64,000 nucleotides of DNA, from NCBI GenBank assembly GCA_036785705.1, contig JAWUZG010000056.1, positions 15,668,001 through 15,732,000 on the forward strand, in the 5' to 3' direction. The position numbers were made by a program, and so were the translations under genes. The notes under the pieces were generated by a model, which saw only the letters and a program-made list of their open reading frames with translations, did not search any database and was not told where the DNA came from. Every line of letters starts with the position of its first letter. Position 1 is the stretch's first letter. This document shows, in pieces, positions 47,701 through 60,800 of this stretch. The DNA comes from Acanthornis magna. Lineage: Eukaryota; Chordata; Aves; Passeriformes; Acanthizidae.

Positions 47701-50700
47701 TCAAGACCCTGGATTAACACAAGCTCAAACTTGAATCAAACAGATTAAAGATGCAGATATTTCCGTGTCAACGTTTCATAAAAGTGCCCACAGAATACTG
47801 TGAGATGGTGCAAGATCCTCAGCACTGATCCATCATCTCACAGGCATTTCAAAAGAGAATTTCCAAACTCCCAACCAGCTAACCATTAACACATGTGACC
47901 CACCTGGATCTCTGCAGTTACCAAAAGGAGTTTACTCCAGGCATGCATCAATCATCTAAGATTCAGAAGGCACTCAAAAAATGCAGGCAGTGTCCATCCT
48001 GTGCCCAGCCCACATCACCCCTCAGGTTCCATCCCCTCTTGTCACACATCTGTGAAGCCTGTAAGTCAATTTTTTAACCCATAGTCATTCTGAAGAAGTG
48101 GTACTGTTACCAGAGCCAAAGGCAACCACAGCTGGCATCTCTCCCCGGAAGAACTATTTGTGAAATATTTTGCAAGTTGTCTAAGTCTAAAGCATACTTC
48201 AGGAGAGAAATTCCCACTGGCATTTGATGAATATGTTGCTCCCACAGGTGTGATCATCAGAGATTTTCTACTCCCAAGAAAAAGAGCTGAACCCACAAGA
48301 CCAGCAGGAGAGCTAGGACACATCAGCACCAATTCTCATGGGCATCATTTCCATTAAGGCTTGTGGAACCATTTTCACTAAAACTGCACTAGCAAGGACA
48401 GAAAACTTTTACAGCGGATCTGTAACACCAAACCCTTGTGGTCACCATCTGTGCCTCCTGCAGGACAGGTAAATCAGAGGGCAGCATTCAGCTCCTTGTT
48501 TGGCCCCAATCATCTAGAAGGAATTTTTTGTTTGGCCAGGACACACACCGAATAATTATCCATTCCCAATCCCAGGGCCACATGCCCTGAGCCACTGTGC
48601 ACTGACAACACTTCAAAAGTGCCAACTACCATGAGCATTGATATTTATATTTATTATGTACGTGTACATACAAAATACATACACAGACATTATATATTTA
48701 TCTTAGCTTCATAGCGCAGCATCCCAGGAAACAAGCCAGGGGGAAGAGGTCCCTCAATTTTCCTTAAATGTTGTGGCTATGCCCTTAAAGTATACCTTTT
48801 GCAGAGGTATTATGTGATAAGATAAAGTCCCTGGAAAGCTTCAGACACAAGGCAAATAGCTCATTCAGGTACCCCCCAAACAAACAATAAAAGAACCCAA
48901 AACCCAATCCAAACTTTGGATTACAGCATCCTTTAAAGCTCTGCAATACCCTGCTGTTTTGTATCAAAAGCAGATCAAGTTTTGCAGATAAACAACACAT
49001 TTGGTTGTTTTTGCAGCCTATAAACCACAGCCCTTCCTCCTGTTTGTGAATTAAATCTCCTCATATGGCAAATATGACAAGCTGAAAGTAATTCTCTGTC
49101 TTAACCTCAATCCTCCATGACCTCAAGCAGCAGCGATAAGCTTTTTGTCCACAAATATCCATGTCACCTGTATCCAAACATGAGCCACAAGACACACCCC
49201 AACACCCTATAGCTAAAGTAGAGCTGCTGGGACAAAACCAGAAGCCACAAAGTGCAAGTGCCAGCGATCGTATCTTGCAAGAGGAAACTTGGTCTCAGAT
49301 CTCAGCAACCTACCAAGACCTAAGACAACATTAAGTGATGGAAATAACTTGTTCACCTTAAATGAGAAATTCTAGAGGAGACAGCTTAGTACTTCATATA
49401 CATCAAAACCATTACTTTTGCAGCCAGCCAGAAAGCCCACATATTTTTCTATTTTTTTCCCGGGGGTGTCAGCTCAAAGTCTCTTACACAGGCTGAGCAC
49501 TGGCTTATGACTAGTAAAACAGCTTTTATACATTCCTCTTCCACTTAAACATCATTATGTACTTTCTTGCAACTTCACCATGATCAAAGTCCTCACAAAA
49601 CAGCAAAACAAAGTGACAAACAGGATGTATACTTAGAACTTCAGTTGTGCTGGCAAAACACGCAGGATCATTTACGTTTCCTTTCAGATCAGTTTGTCCA
49701 AAAAATAACCAGTACAAATCATATTATGTTCATACCAGCAGGAAAAAAAAGATAAGATACACAAAAACAAGCAGAGCAAATGAGTTTTCATCTCTGTCAC
49801 CAAACAAGAACAGACTATTTCTGTTAGCAAAGATAAAGCAATTGAAGACAAAAGTAAGGAATTAACATTTCCTCTACACTAGCAACCACCATCAGGAGGT
49901 GTATGGCTTGGAGCCAGGCTGTCCTGCAAAACACTGGAGAGATCACATGCAAGAGTCAAGCCAGTATCAGCTATTCCCTGTGTCCCAACCCTGGAGCACA
50001 GTCCTTGAGTCACCACTGGAACAGGAACTTCACTAATCTCCATTTTATCTCAGCACCAGGTCACCCATTTTATTGCTGTGTGGACATTGATATTCTTGTA
50101 CTGGCCATTTTTTCACTCACCTTTGAGTCCACTCATCACCTCAAGGCAATATTTCAGCACTGTACTGATAATTGGGACTGCAGGTGTCACCACTTGATCT
50201 AAAAGCATCTCTATGTGGCTCAGTTAAAAATTCAAGAGTGTCACAGTACTTTCCACCGTTGACACTGGAAAAAAGAAGCAGGACAACTTACAGAGCACAC
50301 ATTTACTTTCATATGGAAAGAACTGGTGCTGACTGAAGTTAGTTCTCACTTCCCTGGAGTACTCAACCAGTATCAACAGGACTATTCAAAAATTCAAAGT
50401 GCAGTATAGCCTTAAAGCATTTGCTGAAGATGAACGTTCATCAGTTATTTTGTTTCTTAATTGAGGTTCTCCACAAAATGGTTTTTCTCTGTATGACACT
50501 GACAGACCAAAAACAACAGTGGGGGTTCCTCTCTGTGTCATTTTCTAACACTGTCAGAGAGCTGCTTCATATCATGATTACATTTACCTGTCAACTTCCA
50601 GATGACTTCTTTTGTGCTGTCAGATTCCTGCAGGAACTCCTCGGACATCCTTTCATCTGCTCCTCCACCAGGTGGAAGATGCTCACTTCTGCCTGCCCAG

Positions 50701-53700
50701 TTACCTTCTAATTTTAGCAAATCCACTTCCAGACCCTCTTTTTCCATGTTGCCCACAAGGTGTGTGCAGGCAGTTCACCCCTGATGTTCTACCAAGATCT
50801 GGGTGCACCTCCAGGATGGAGATCATCATCCCGTGTCATATTTTCTCCTAACATGGATTTGTACCTCAGTGTGCTGTGGTAACAACAGCCACCAAAATGG
50901 AAACCTCACCAGGGCAGGAACCTGTTTTCCTGTTTAGCTCAAGAATTACCCAATGCACACAATAGTTTTAATAATTACCATAAACCAGTTTTACTCCGAG
51001 CTGTCAGCTCTAGCAGGAGTCTGTCCAAGGCGGGGGAACCTCCCCAAACTTATTTGGGTACAGTATTTAGCTGACTTAATTTGAAGCTACTTTTCCCTTC
51101 CAAACACGCACGCCTACTCAGCAAACGGTAACCACAGCTGACTCAGAGGAGGAGGACAGGCTCCTCGGCTTTTTTTCTTCCTGTACAAGAGAAAAACAAG
51201 AGGGCACAAGAATCATTGCCTCCCTCCTTCCTCCCAATCACAGCCAGCTCAAACAGCACTGCCTCTAAATAGAGCCAGGAGAAACCTCTTTCTGGGACAC
51301 AAGCAACAATAAAACCTCTGGTCTCAAGGCAAACAAGCATCCTCAGCTGAAGCCTGGGGAGGCTATGGGTTTAAAAAACCATGTGGAAAGCTAAGCTCCG
51401 TATCATTCTTTTTCCCACACACACAGACTCAAAGGGCAGAACCAGGCCACCCTCTCCTCTCCCCTTTCCAGGCGCCTCACGCTCCCTGAGACGAGGCTGC
51501 AGTGCCTGGAGCAGCTTAAAACAGACAAGGGGCCTCAAAAACACAGGAGGAGGAGGCACCGAGCTGCCCTCCCTCATCCCGCACTCGGCGTCTGCTCAGC
51601 CCTTCCTCTGCTTCACCCCTCCTGTTGTTGCTGCTTGTTTTCCTGACTTGGAGTGCAGAAAGCGCCAGCCTGCTACAACCGCACCCTGGAATAAAAAAAT
51701 CATAAACACAGGCTGATTTACATGCATGCATTACTTGGATAAACACATCCCTGGCACTGAAAAATGCTCTGGTACGGGAAGGCACCACCTCTACCCAGAG
51801 AGCTGCAGCATGGAGAGCCTGACATCTCAGTCGGGCACCTGGAGCAGAAATGGCACTGTCAGGTTCCCAGTAACACAGAACAAGAATCTGCCCCACGTAC
51901 ACATGGAAGTGGCAACTCTGGAGAGACACTGCAAGCCTGTCAGACGCAACGCTCACCAATCTTTATGCAAAAGAAACTCTGATGTCTCCAAAATGTGCAA
52001 GGAAAAAAAAAATACAAAAAACACAATCACAGAAACCTGATGTCCAAAGCATTAAAGACTTTCAGTCAACAACATCATCTCTTTCTTTCTAAGGAACTGA
52101 GACTGCAAGTGAAGCACAGACCACAGCTTTTTCTGAGGATTTGAAAGTATTTTCTCTGTGCAAAATATCGAAACACTTCCCTTCAGAAAAGGGAAGGTGG
52201 AAAGAAGATTTCCAGGTGTTTGTTTAATTATTGATTAGACTGAGGAAAAGCACCTCCCAAAGCTCTGATACCCTGTCACACCAGCGTCATTCCTCAGAGC
52301 AGCTGGTCATTCCTTGCAGTGCTGCATGCTGGACACAAGCTTCAGAACTGAGCACCTCAGGACACATTTACACAACAGAGCGATTCAAACTTGTTCACAT
52401 ACATTTAATACTTTAATACTTCTGTAAAGTCACTAGAAACTTCCTTTTCCTAGTGTTTTGCCTTTGCAGTGCTTTAAAATCCACACAGCAAATACAGCAG
52501 AAGCACACCACTTCTGTATGGGGTGCAAATCCATTTCAACCCCACTTGGCTACTCTTCTAAAGGATTCTTGGATTTTAATAACCACTGAAAAATGTACAG
52601 CTACTCCGTACAGCTACACTTAGGCCACTGCACAGAGTGGGTAAGCAGCAGAGCCGTCTGCTCAGAAGCTACGCAAGGAGGATTTTCAGAGAGGAACTCA
52701 TCATTTGCCCTTGCAACACAACGAGACCCTGCCAGACTGTGACAAATCATCCCTTGGGACCATCCCTTGGTCATCCTGGATCTCCAAGTCCTGCTCACTC
52801 ACTGTCCCCACCACAGCACAGACTAAATGATAGCCTAACACCACCTTCCTCCAGCTCTGGAAGCAACAAAACCTTTCCAACTACTCTCAGTAATCCTCCA
52901 GTAGAGCACTGAGTGGTGCATGCCAGGGATGGAATGCTGAGGAAGGATCTACAGCAATGTGATGTGGAAATTGTCCTGAAACTGTAGGATGTTTGTATCA
53001 AACATTCCTCTACGATGAACTTTGTTTTCTCTGAACTTCCCTTTGTTTTTCAACACATGGATTTAAGAGCTGTCTCTACCCAACAGGACCCACTCCTGAC
53101 TTCTCTTCTGCATGACGGGCTTTCTGGATTTCTGTACTTAAGGTAGGAGGAGATGTTTGAGTTAATATGCCCTTAATTACACTATGAGCTGCTCATCATT
53201 ATCAGCTCAATTTCTGGCAGCAGCAGGTCCCCACTGAGCAGACGCTCCCAGCTGTTGGCTTTGCTGCTCCTCACCACGCCGAGATTATGAAAAACAGTTT
53301 CAGTTCCCCCCACAAATGAATACAATACTACTAGGAAAAAACCTAATTTAACTGACAAGCTGCCATTACAGCACTCATCTTCCCCTCCTCTTCTGCCACA
53401 AGTTCGTACCAGTAAGGACTTGTTTGAGCTACAGAAAGTCAGAGAAAATGGTGTCATCACCAGATAATATAAACTATCAGACTACCTGTTCATTTCAGCT
53501 ACAGAAAGAACTTGTTCATGGGAAAGGGAACTAATACAGAGCAATACAAGTTTAGAGCAACCAGAGGCTCCAAGAGGCACAGCCACGTGTTCAAGCTTTT
53601 CAAAAGCCAAAGCTGTCCCGAGCTCAGGTCTCAGCCTTTCAAAGGCACTTCTGTGTACGACAAGAGATGGGAATCAGTAACTTGCCTAACAGGTAGGAAA

Positions 53701-54960
53701 CCCATTGATCCCCTATCCAAAGTACCAGCACTGCTGGCTCATCACACACACACAGCCTGGGGGAGGTTTCAGACGCAGTGAAAACACAGTTGCCTCTGTA
53801 GCATCAGTGATCCCTAAGCTAAATTAAAAGGATTCATAAGCCAGCTCTGCAAGGATGGCATTCCTAACACAGGCTCCTGCAAGGGTGGGCATGGAAAAGG
53901 AGCTGCTCTCAGTAAGTGCAAACAAAGCACGTTGGCAATCAGAGCTTCCAGCCCTGCACTGCAAATCAACTCCGAGACAGCTAAAATTGAAGATTATTTC
54001 CTGCAGACAATTAGGCTAAAGATGCAGTTAAAGGTCTGCTTTTCCTAAAGTGCAAGGTGTGGTAGTTTATTCTTGAACTACCATCTAGACTGTTGTGAGC
54101 TGTGGCACTATTTTCAATTTAAGATTTATTCACAAAAAACAGATTTGACTGTCCTGAAAATTTTTTCCACATGTTACACTTTATTATTCTTCACTTCAAA
54201 GCCCTGGAAATTCAGAAGCCTGAAATACACTGCAGTTAATAGCACTTCCAGTTCCTTAGATCTAATTACAACCTGAGCCACCACTGCAAGTTAACTTCTA
54301 CTCAGTTCTGGCTCTTCTCCCACCCAAAACAAAGTTTACGTTTGCATTCTTAGTTCCCTGACTACATTTGCCTATTTTAAAGTGGCAGAAATTATTTTTA
54401 TTGTTAAAAATAACTACCATAAATCAGTTGGGAGTTGCAGTTAAAATACTTGACCATATGATAACTAGACAATAAGAAAGCGATGACAGACTGCAACTAG
54501 ACACAGCAGAAAAAACATTTGTATCTATCCACTTTTTTCTCTTTTTTCTTTTTTTTAACCTCCTTTCTGAAGTAAGGAGCCAGAAACAAACTACTTACAG
54601 AGAACAAATGCATTATTCATTTATATATAAAATTGCACATATACACAAAATTTACTATAGACACATGATCACAATATATTCAATCTGCAAATTAAATTAA
54701 TGCAGTAACTTGTATTTTGAACTGGTCAGCAAGACACAAAGTGAAGCAATGAGACCACCAAAGGTGAGGTTATTTTCACTCAGCTGAGGGGAAAGCTCTG
54801 ATCACAAATTATCAGAGAACCTACCAAGTGCAACAGGAAATTTTTAAGTTTCAACAGTTAGAAAAGTACTGAGGTTAAAGGCTGCAGAGTGCAAATGCCA
54901 ACTACTCTTTTAGCACTGAGAGGGATGCCAGAGAGAAATCTGCTTTGCAGGGGAAAACCC

Positions 54961-54991
54961 CAAACAAAAAACAAAAAAACAAAAAAAAAAA
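54961..54991. repeat. A-rich interrupted run
   Basis: Runs of five to eleven A separated by single C. Low-complexity sequence. Confidence 0.8.
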
Positions 54992-55594
54992 CACCCTTCC
55001 CTGAATGGCAGAAGTTGAAATGGTTCCTACAAAATAGCTTATCAGGTAGATTCAAGGTCTGCAAAAATTCCCCACATGCAGCACTGATTTTCAATGGCAG
55101 GAAAGGACTCACCAGTTCTGTGTTTGACCCCAGCTTGCAGCACGTGTGAGTAATCCTATGGCCATCAGAGGTTTGGCAAAATCCAAGCAGTTCATTTTAA
55201 ACTGTCTGGATGAGGAAAAAGAGTAAAACTAACACAAGAAGGGTGAAACAGAGCTACAGCTAAAGGATGGACAAACACACATCCCATAACTGTGACTGGC
55301 CAGGCAGGTGGGTGGGGAAGAAAAACTTCCCCCCACCTTAGAAACAGGAAAAGTTGTACTGCAGAGCAGTCATCAGGAAACCCTAGAGGAAACGAGCAGG
55401 TTTATCTCACTGAGCCCCCGCAGACTTTTCAGGAAGTACTCCAGGAAGCAATGAAAGGCTTCCCTGGCCAGCCGTGGCTGCCAGCAGGGATCCAGCAGCC
55501 AAGTGAGGTCTGAGCAGCAAGGGGCAGGGGTCCAGGTGGTAGATCTGAAGCCTCCTTCCCTCCTGGGAGCAATAAAGAGGCTTCACCATGTGGG

Positions 55595-56341
55595 ATGTAC
55601 TCCATCCCCTCTCAACAGGCTGATTTGGCCAAGGGCAAAAACCTGCCACTGATTACAGACAGCGATCTTAGCCAACATACAAAGGAATTAAACTTGAGGG
55701 GGGAAAAGAAAATATCACATTTACAGTCTATTTCCATCTCTTTTGGTAACATGAGACGCAGTCTATTCCAACAGCAAGCAAAAGCTTTCAATAGAGTGCC
55801 CAAAGCATTAATATTTTCTGTTGTGTGGGTTTCACAAGGCTGCTATGGCCTCAAGGGAAACTCAAAACCACTGCTGAGGTCCATCAAAGGAAACTCAGAA
55901 TCACTGCTCAGGTACTGCACGGAGCCATCCAAGCCCTGCGCTCGCCCCTCCAGCAGAGCTGACAAACACTCAGAGCTGGGAGGACTAAAGCCAGCAGGTA
56001 ATGCTTCCAAGCATCGCCAACTGTTGCTCCAACTGCTGCTCTGGCAAAGTGCTGAGATGGCATCTGACACATTCAGAGACATTTACCAGGCTCTGGGAAT
56101 TAAACAAACCGACCTCGCCGCTCTGAATGGAGAGCGCAGGGTCTCACACACACAAGTTTTGGGTGCAGTCAAGACACCAGGGAACAAGGCACAAAGGCAA
56201 GTGAAGTGTCTCAGCAGCCTTCTGCAGGCAACAAGCTCTTTAAACCTGAAAACACTAAGTTCATTATTATTTTTTAAACATTTAAGCCCATTTTCAGATT
56301 TATTTCCTACTGATGTGTTTTCACACATCACTAATTCGTAA
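55595..56341 (+). other. Open reading frame of 248 codons, coding status doubtful
   Basis: The longest frame outside a minisatellite begins with an ATG in poor context (GGGATGT). The product has no recognisable domain, signal peptide or membrane segment. It contains one internal tandem duplication of 11 residues (LKGNSKPLLRS, IKGNSESLLRY) from a 33-bp repeat at about 55849-55914. No upstream promoter elements or polyadenylation partner were identified. A long chance frame is possible in 64 kb of six-frame sequence, so I lean against a gene. Confidence 0.15.
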
Positions 56342-56390
56342 AAAAATTCAGAAAGACCAAAATGTGTAGGTACATATTAAAAACCCTGTC

Positions 56391-56602
56391 CTGGGCTGAT
56401 CCCCAGCAGGTTGAGGAAGGGGATTTTCATCCTCTGCTCTGGTGAGACCCCACCTGCTGCGCTGCCTCCAGCTCTGGGGTCCCAAATATCAGAAAGATGT
56501 GGAGCTACTGGAGCAAGTCCAGAGGAGGCCACAAAGATGCTCCCAGGGAGGGAGAAGCTCAGCTATGGAAACAGGCTGAGAGCTGGGTGTGGTTTTGAAG
56601 AA
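56391..56602 (+). mobile_element. CR1: CR1 LINE fragment, plus strand
   Basis: CTGGGCTGATCCCCAGCAGG is followed by CCTCTGCTCTGGTGAGACCC, CAGCTCTGGGGTCCCAA and CAGAGGAGGCCACAAAGATG. Then come ATGGAAACAGGCTGAGAGCT and GGTGTGGTTTTGAAG. These are consecutive blocks of the distal CR1 3' region in sense orientation. The terminal octamers are missing, so it is truncated at both ends or has decayed past 56602. Confidence 0.88.
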
Positions 56603-57844
56603 ATCACCTCACTTTTGGTCTACCCTGGCAATGAATCACTACCACAATATATTATGTTGCTGCTTGTTTCATCGGGATTTGAAGAAATTTAAAGGACAGT
56701 CTATCAAAATTAGTGTAACACAGCAATACAAGGCTGGAAGACAAGCACTGAGATCGTCAGATAGCTCAATAAATGTGACAAAGGATCTGCTTCTATTGCA
56801 GCCACAAAAAACTCCAATTCTTGGGGAAAACTCCAGATGCAAAAGCTGCCCAGGAAGCTGCACCATGCACACATGGCAGCCTCTGAACCACGGCCCCTGA
56901 CAGCACTCCACAGGGCTACCACGCTGCCTCAAGTACCAGCATTCCTGTGAACCTCTAAAATTGGAGCTGAATCCCTCCTACTCCATTCCTCTCACTGCAT
57001 CCTTTTCCCAAAATGAGCTGCAAATCTTCTGTACACTCAGCGAGGGGTAAAAAAATAAAGAAAAAAGGTTTATATTCATCTCATGCATTAGCTTTTCATG
57101 AGCTCTGTTACAAGCTGTCCATATAGCAAGAAAAATTTACTCTTTAACCTTAACTCCTAGCAACATTTTCAAATTCTGGTAGCAGCATCTTTGATGCCTA
57201 AAGACTAGGCTGACTTTAAGAGTCAGTGCAAAACATATCTATGCATTGCAAATAAATACTTTTCCATTTCTTCTGTTCAAATGCTGTAAATTATTTCTGT
57301 AGTTGCAGATTTTAGTTTTAGGCAAGCAAAGAGGAAGAAAAGGTTTGCGACACCATAATGAGAAAAACCAGCAGACAGGCTACCAGACAACCAGCCACCA
57401 GAATAAATCCTTGATAAAGGCTATGTTTGTTCAAGTAATTCATCAAGAGCAGAAGGAATTTGAGGAATACCTGCTTGATGGATCAAAAAGTCAAGGAAAA
57501 TGATAACGGAAATATTTAACTATCTACAGTCACTTGTTTTCAGGTTTTTTTTAAAGAAAACCCTGCTGCATTGCACGAAGCAAACTGACTCTTTTAATGT
57601 CAGCTGCATTCTCTGCAGATATCCTGTAATTCCCATGCCTTCACCTGATTGCACACTGCCTCCTCACACCCCGACCGTGCTCTGTGTGTGCAGAAAGTAA
57701 AACCAAGGCTGGTGAAAGCTCAGTTGTTGCTTCTCCAGAGCTCTCTCGTGCTCGGAGCAGTCTCAGCTCCGCGATGCACTCGGGGAGAGCGTGTCTGGTG
57801 GTTATGTCAGAGGACAGCAAGTCTGGCATCACACTTCTATTTCA
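56603..57844. other. AT-rich non-coding DNA, no gene recognised
   Basis: Only short unrecognised frames. An acceptor-like TGCATTCTCTGCAG ends at 57618 without a convincing exon after it. Confidence 0.4.
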
Positions 57845-57895
57845 AGCCGTGCCAGGGACTGTGACCTTGAACAAGTCACTTCACCAGCTGTTAAG
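57845..57895 (+). mobile_element. MIR-like SINE relic (core motif)
   Basis: The plus strand reads GACTGTGACCTTGAACAAGT followed by CACTTCACC. This is close to the most conserved MIR core, 'ctgtgtgaccttgggcaagtcacttaacc', in sense orientation. Similarity fades on both sides. Assignment is from memory of the family core, and the short length limits certainty. Confidence 0.5.
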
Positions 57896-60800
57896 GTACA
57901 GACTTCACTGTGCAAGGAGGAGTTGTGGTGCTTAATCCTTTCAGAAGCGAGGAGTTATTCTGCAGAAAGGCATGTTTTCAAGTACTGGATTAATCATTCT
58001 CTAGATTTTTTTTTTTCCTTAGCTCAAATGGATGCTTTATCCTACGACAATGAAAACACATAAGGCTCATTGCTATAAAATATTGCATTTATAAATGTTC
58101 ATGTTAAGAACTGCTGTTTGTAATTATTTACCTATTTTTAGTCAATCATCACAACTGACATCGACTCAAAATGCATTTTGTGGCTTTGTTTCATCACTAC
58201 TTTTTCTTCCTGCCTTTCAGTGAAGTGAAACTTTCCTCACCCCAAAAACTTCCACTTCTCGGTTTCCCCTTTCAGTTGCAAAAGCATCCCAGAGCAGTGC
58301 TCTGGGCTGGGGCTGATCCCTCCAGGGATGAGGAGATAAACCAACCATATTTGATTAAAAATAGGAAACATTCGTATTCATATCAGGGCATTCCACTGCC
58401 TTGTTTCTTTTCTTAAAATTAAGTAAACAAGACTTAAATTTAGAGCTAAAACGAAGTTGACAGTGACCCTGTTATAACAACAGTACTTCAAGTGCTTTAC
58501 AGTCCAGTGCCAGTTCAAAGTTTAGATTCTGGCCAACTGACCACTGGAGAAATAAATTAATATTTCATTACAAAAATAAATTTCAATAAACTGTTCTGAT
58601 TTGAACTCCACATCTTTATCAGGAGCACGAGGTAAAGCAAACACTCTTTTTCCAGAAAAAGAACATCCATAAATTCAAAAGGAAACAGTAGGTTTCAATG
58701 ATGGAAAAATATTATTCAGCATCCCAGTTAACCACGGAATGTCAGTGCTGATCTGCTGGCAGCACACTGGCAGACAGGTACTTAATTCTTAGAGGGGTTT
58801 GTCTCAGCCCCTTCACACTGTGTACATTGGAGCTGTCAAATCATTAGAAACGAGTTTAAAGATCGTTTATCCAACATGCAATTTTATTTGATCCCCCCCA
58901 ATCAATGCACAATTTTAATTTCATTTTAACCACAAAAGCGCAGAGAACACTCATCTTAACAACAGGGCTGTGCTCACACACCTCTGACAGCACACAGGCT
59001 TGGGTGGGTTCACCTGTCATTCCACACAAGGCTCCTTTATTTACCAAATTTGCGTGGCGGGACACAGCTTCCCTCCAGGATTATTTTCTATTTCCAGGTA
59101 GCAAAGCTGTCCCCGAACAAACTGCGCTGTTTCACAGCTATCTATAGCACACAGCAGGCAGCAAGTAATTTTAATCCCAAATCCTCTTCCCCCTTCATTA
59201 TCCCCAAACTGACACCAACAGCTTTCAGATACAGCATCTCTGGCTGAGAAACTTTGATGAAACAGAGTCTTTGGATAAAAACCACTGGATTATTCCCTGC
59301 AGCAGAACATTAACCATATCAGCTTTGTCAGTCTCTCCTCGTGCTCTCGCTGTCACAGTGAGGAAAGGTTCACCTCCAAAAACAGCACCTTTTGTTTGCA
59401 GCTGGAAAACCTGAATGGCTGAGCCCCACAGCTCCAACAGCTTTGCATAAATGCATCCCAGCCAGCCACACACATCCTGAAATGCAGCCTTCCTGACGCA
59501 GGCAAAACAGCTCACCCGAAACCCCCAGCACCCTCAGAGCCTCTGAGACTTTAGTTTTCACACAGCAACAAGTGCCAGCAGCAGCTCAGGCTCAGGATGC
59601 TGTTTGGGGGCTGACCTGACAGCGTCTCTGACTTCCCCACAAGTTCCACATCTTCCTTTCTTGCTTTCATACCACCTCGCTCCCAGCAAATCTCCCAGAA
59701 GGAAAATAAGGTGTGGACAGATTTATTTGCCAAGTTAAGTATCCATAACTTGTTCCACGCTCCTAATCCCTGCTCAGAAAACATAACCTTCATAACTGAG
59801 AGTGAAATATATGCAAGAACATGAACCAATGCAAAACACCTCTAATTTGAGATGTTCAGTTCACATTAAACTAATCAAGCTTATTAATCTTTTAAAATTA
59901 TTTAGTCACTTCATTTTAAAAGGGCTTTTTGCAGTACATCTGGTTAAGTTTTGTTAAAGTTTTGCCCTACTTAATCAAAGCTTAATAAAAGAGTATTTTC
60001 ATTCTTTTTTAATTTAGTAAGAACATTTACGGAGCTGGGAGGCGCCCCAAGAATGAGACTACCAGAATGAAGAGAGTGATGCCATTTATAGATTTTTTTT
60101 CTTATTTTGAGGAGTTCTGTAACTACATTTATTGACTAGCCAGTGAGTGCAGTTCTGCAATGGTCTATTTTCCTGTACCAATTACTAAGAAATTTGAAAG
60201 TGAGAACTGAGCTTTACATCACAAGTTCTCACACTCCCACTGAGCAACTACTACAACTGAAAAAACTGCAGAATCCCAGTATTCCAGAACAGGCAGGGGA
60301 AGAGAGAGGGGAAAAAAGAAAATGTGAAGACAGACCACACACAGCAAGCTCCTCTGTCCACAGAGTGGCAGAAGCTACACTGAAATCACTGCCACAAGTC
60401 TTAATCTGTGTTACTAAAATTACAGATAATTGGGGACGAAGATTTGCCTGGAGAGGGGAAAAGTATTAAAAATCTAAATTTTTCTCAAGTTTTCCTCTAA
60501 TACTCATAAAAATATTCAGTATTCCAAGAGATTTCTGGCTAATACTTCTAGCTTTATGCCCCCTCTCATCCCAGCAGAACCTGTAGTCTTTCATGACTGA
60601 TACAGGCAGATGGATAGAGAGATGCTCTAGGGATGGCTGTTTGCAGTAACAAAAGCACAAATTTGGAACACTTTCTCTATTGAAAACTATTTCCAGGCTC
60701 CCAGGTTACAATCAGGACAAGCCTGTTCCATGTTCCCTATCACCCAGCCAACACTAACTCAATGCAGACTTAGAGACTTCACTCCAGGCAAAAAAGTCAC

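Larger units (their letters stand above)
46654..56390. other. AT-rich non-coding DNA, no gene recognised
   Basis: Simple repeats: an A16 run at 47685-47700 and an A-rich (CAAAA)n-like run at 54961-54991. Exon-like but weak segments: minus strand from 50588 rightwards (donor TTGACAG|GTAAAT) and plus strand 53499-53692. Open frames here are short, except an unrecognised 248-codon frame at 55595-56341, listed separately. I see no CR1 or LTR remnant. Confidence 0.4.

Noticed and set aside
53182..53460. Minus-strand frame of 92 codons ending in a plausible-looking peptide (SWERLLSGDLLLPEIELI)
   Set aside because: No convincing acceptor before it and no known similarity. The coding look is not enough on its own.
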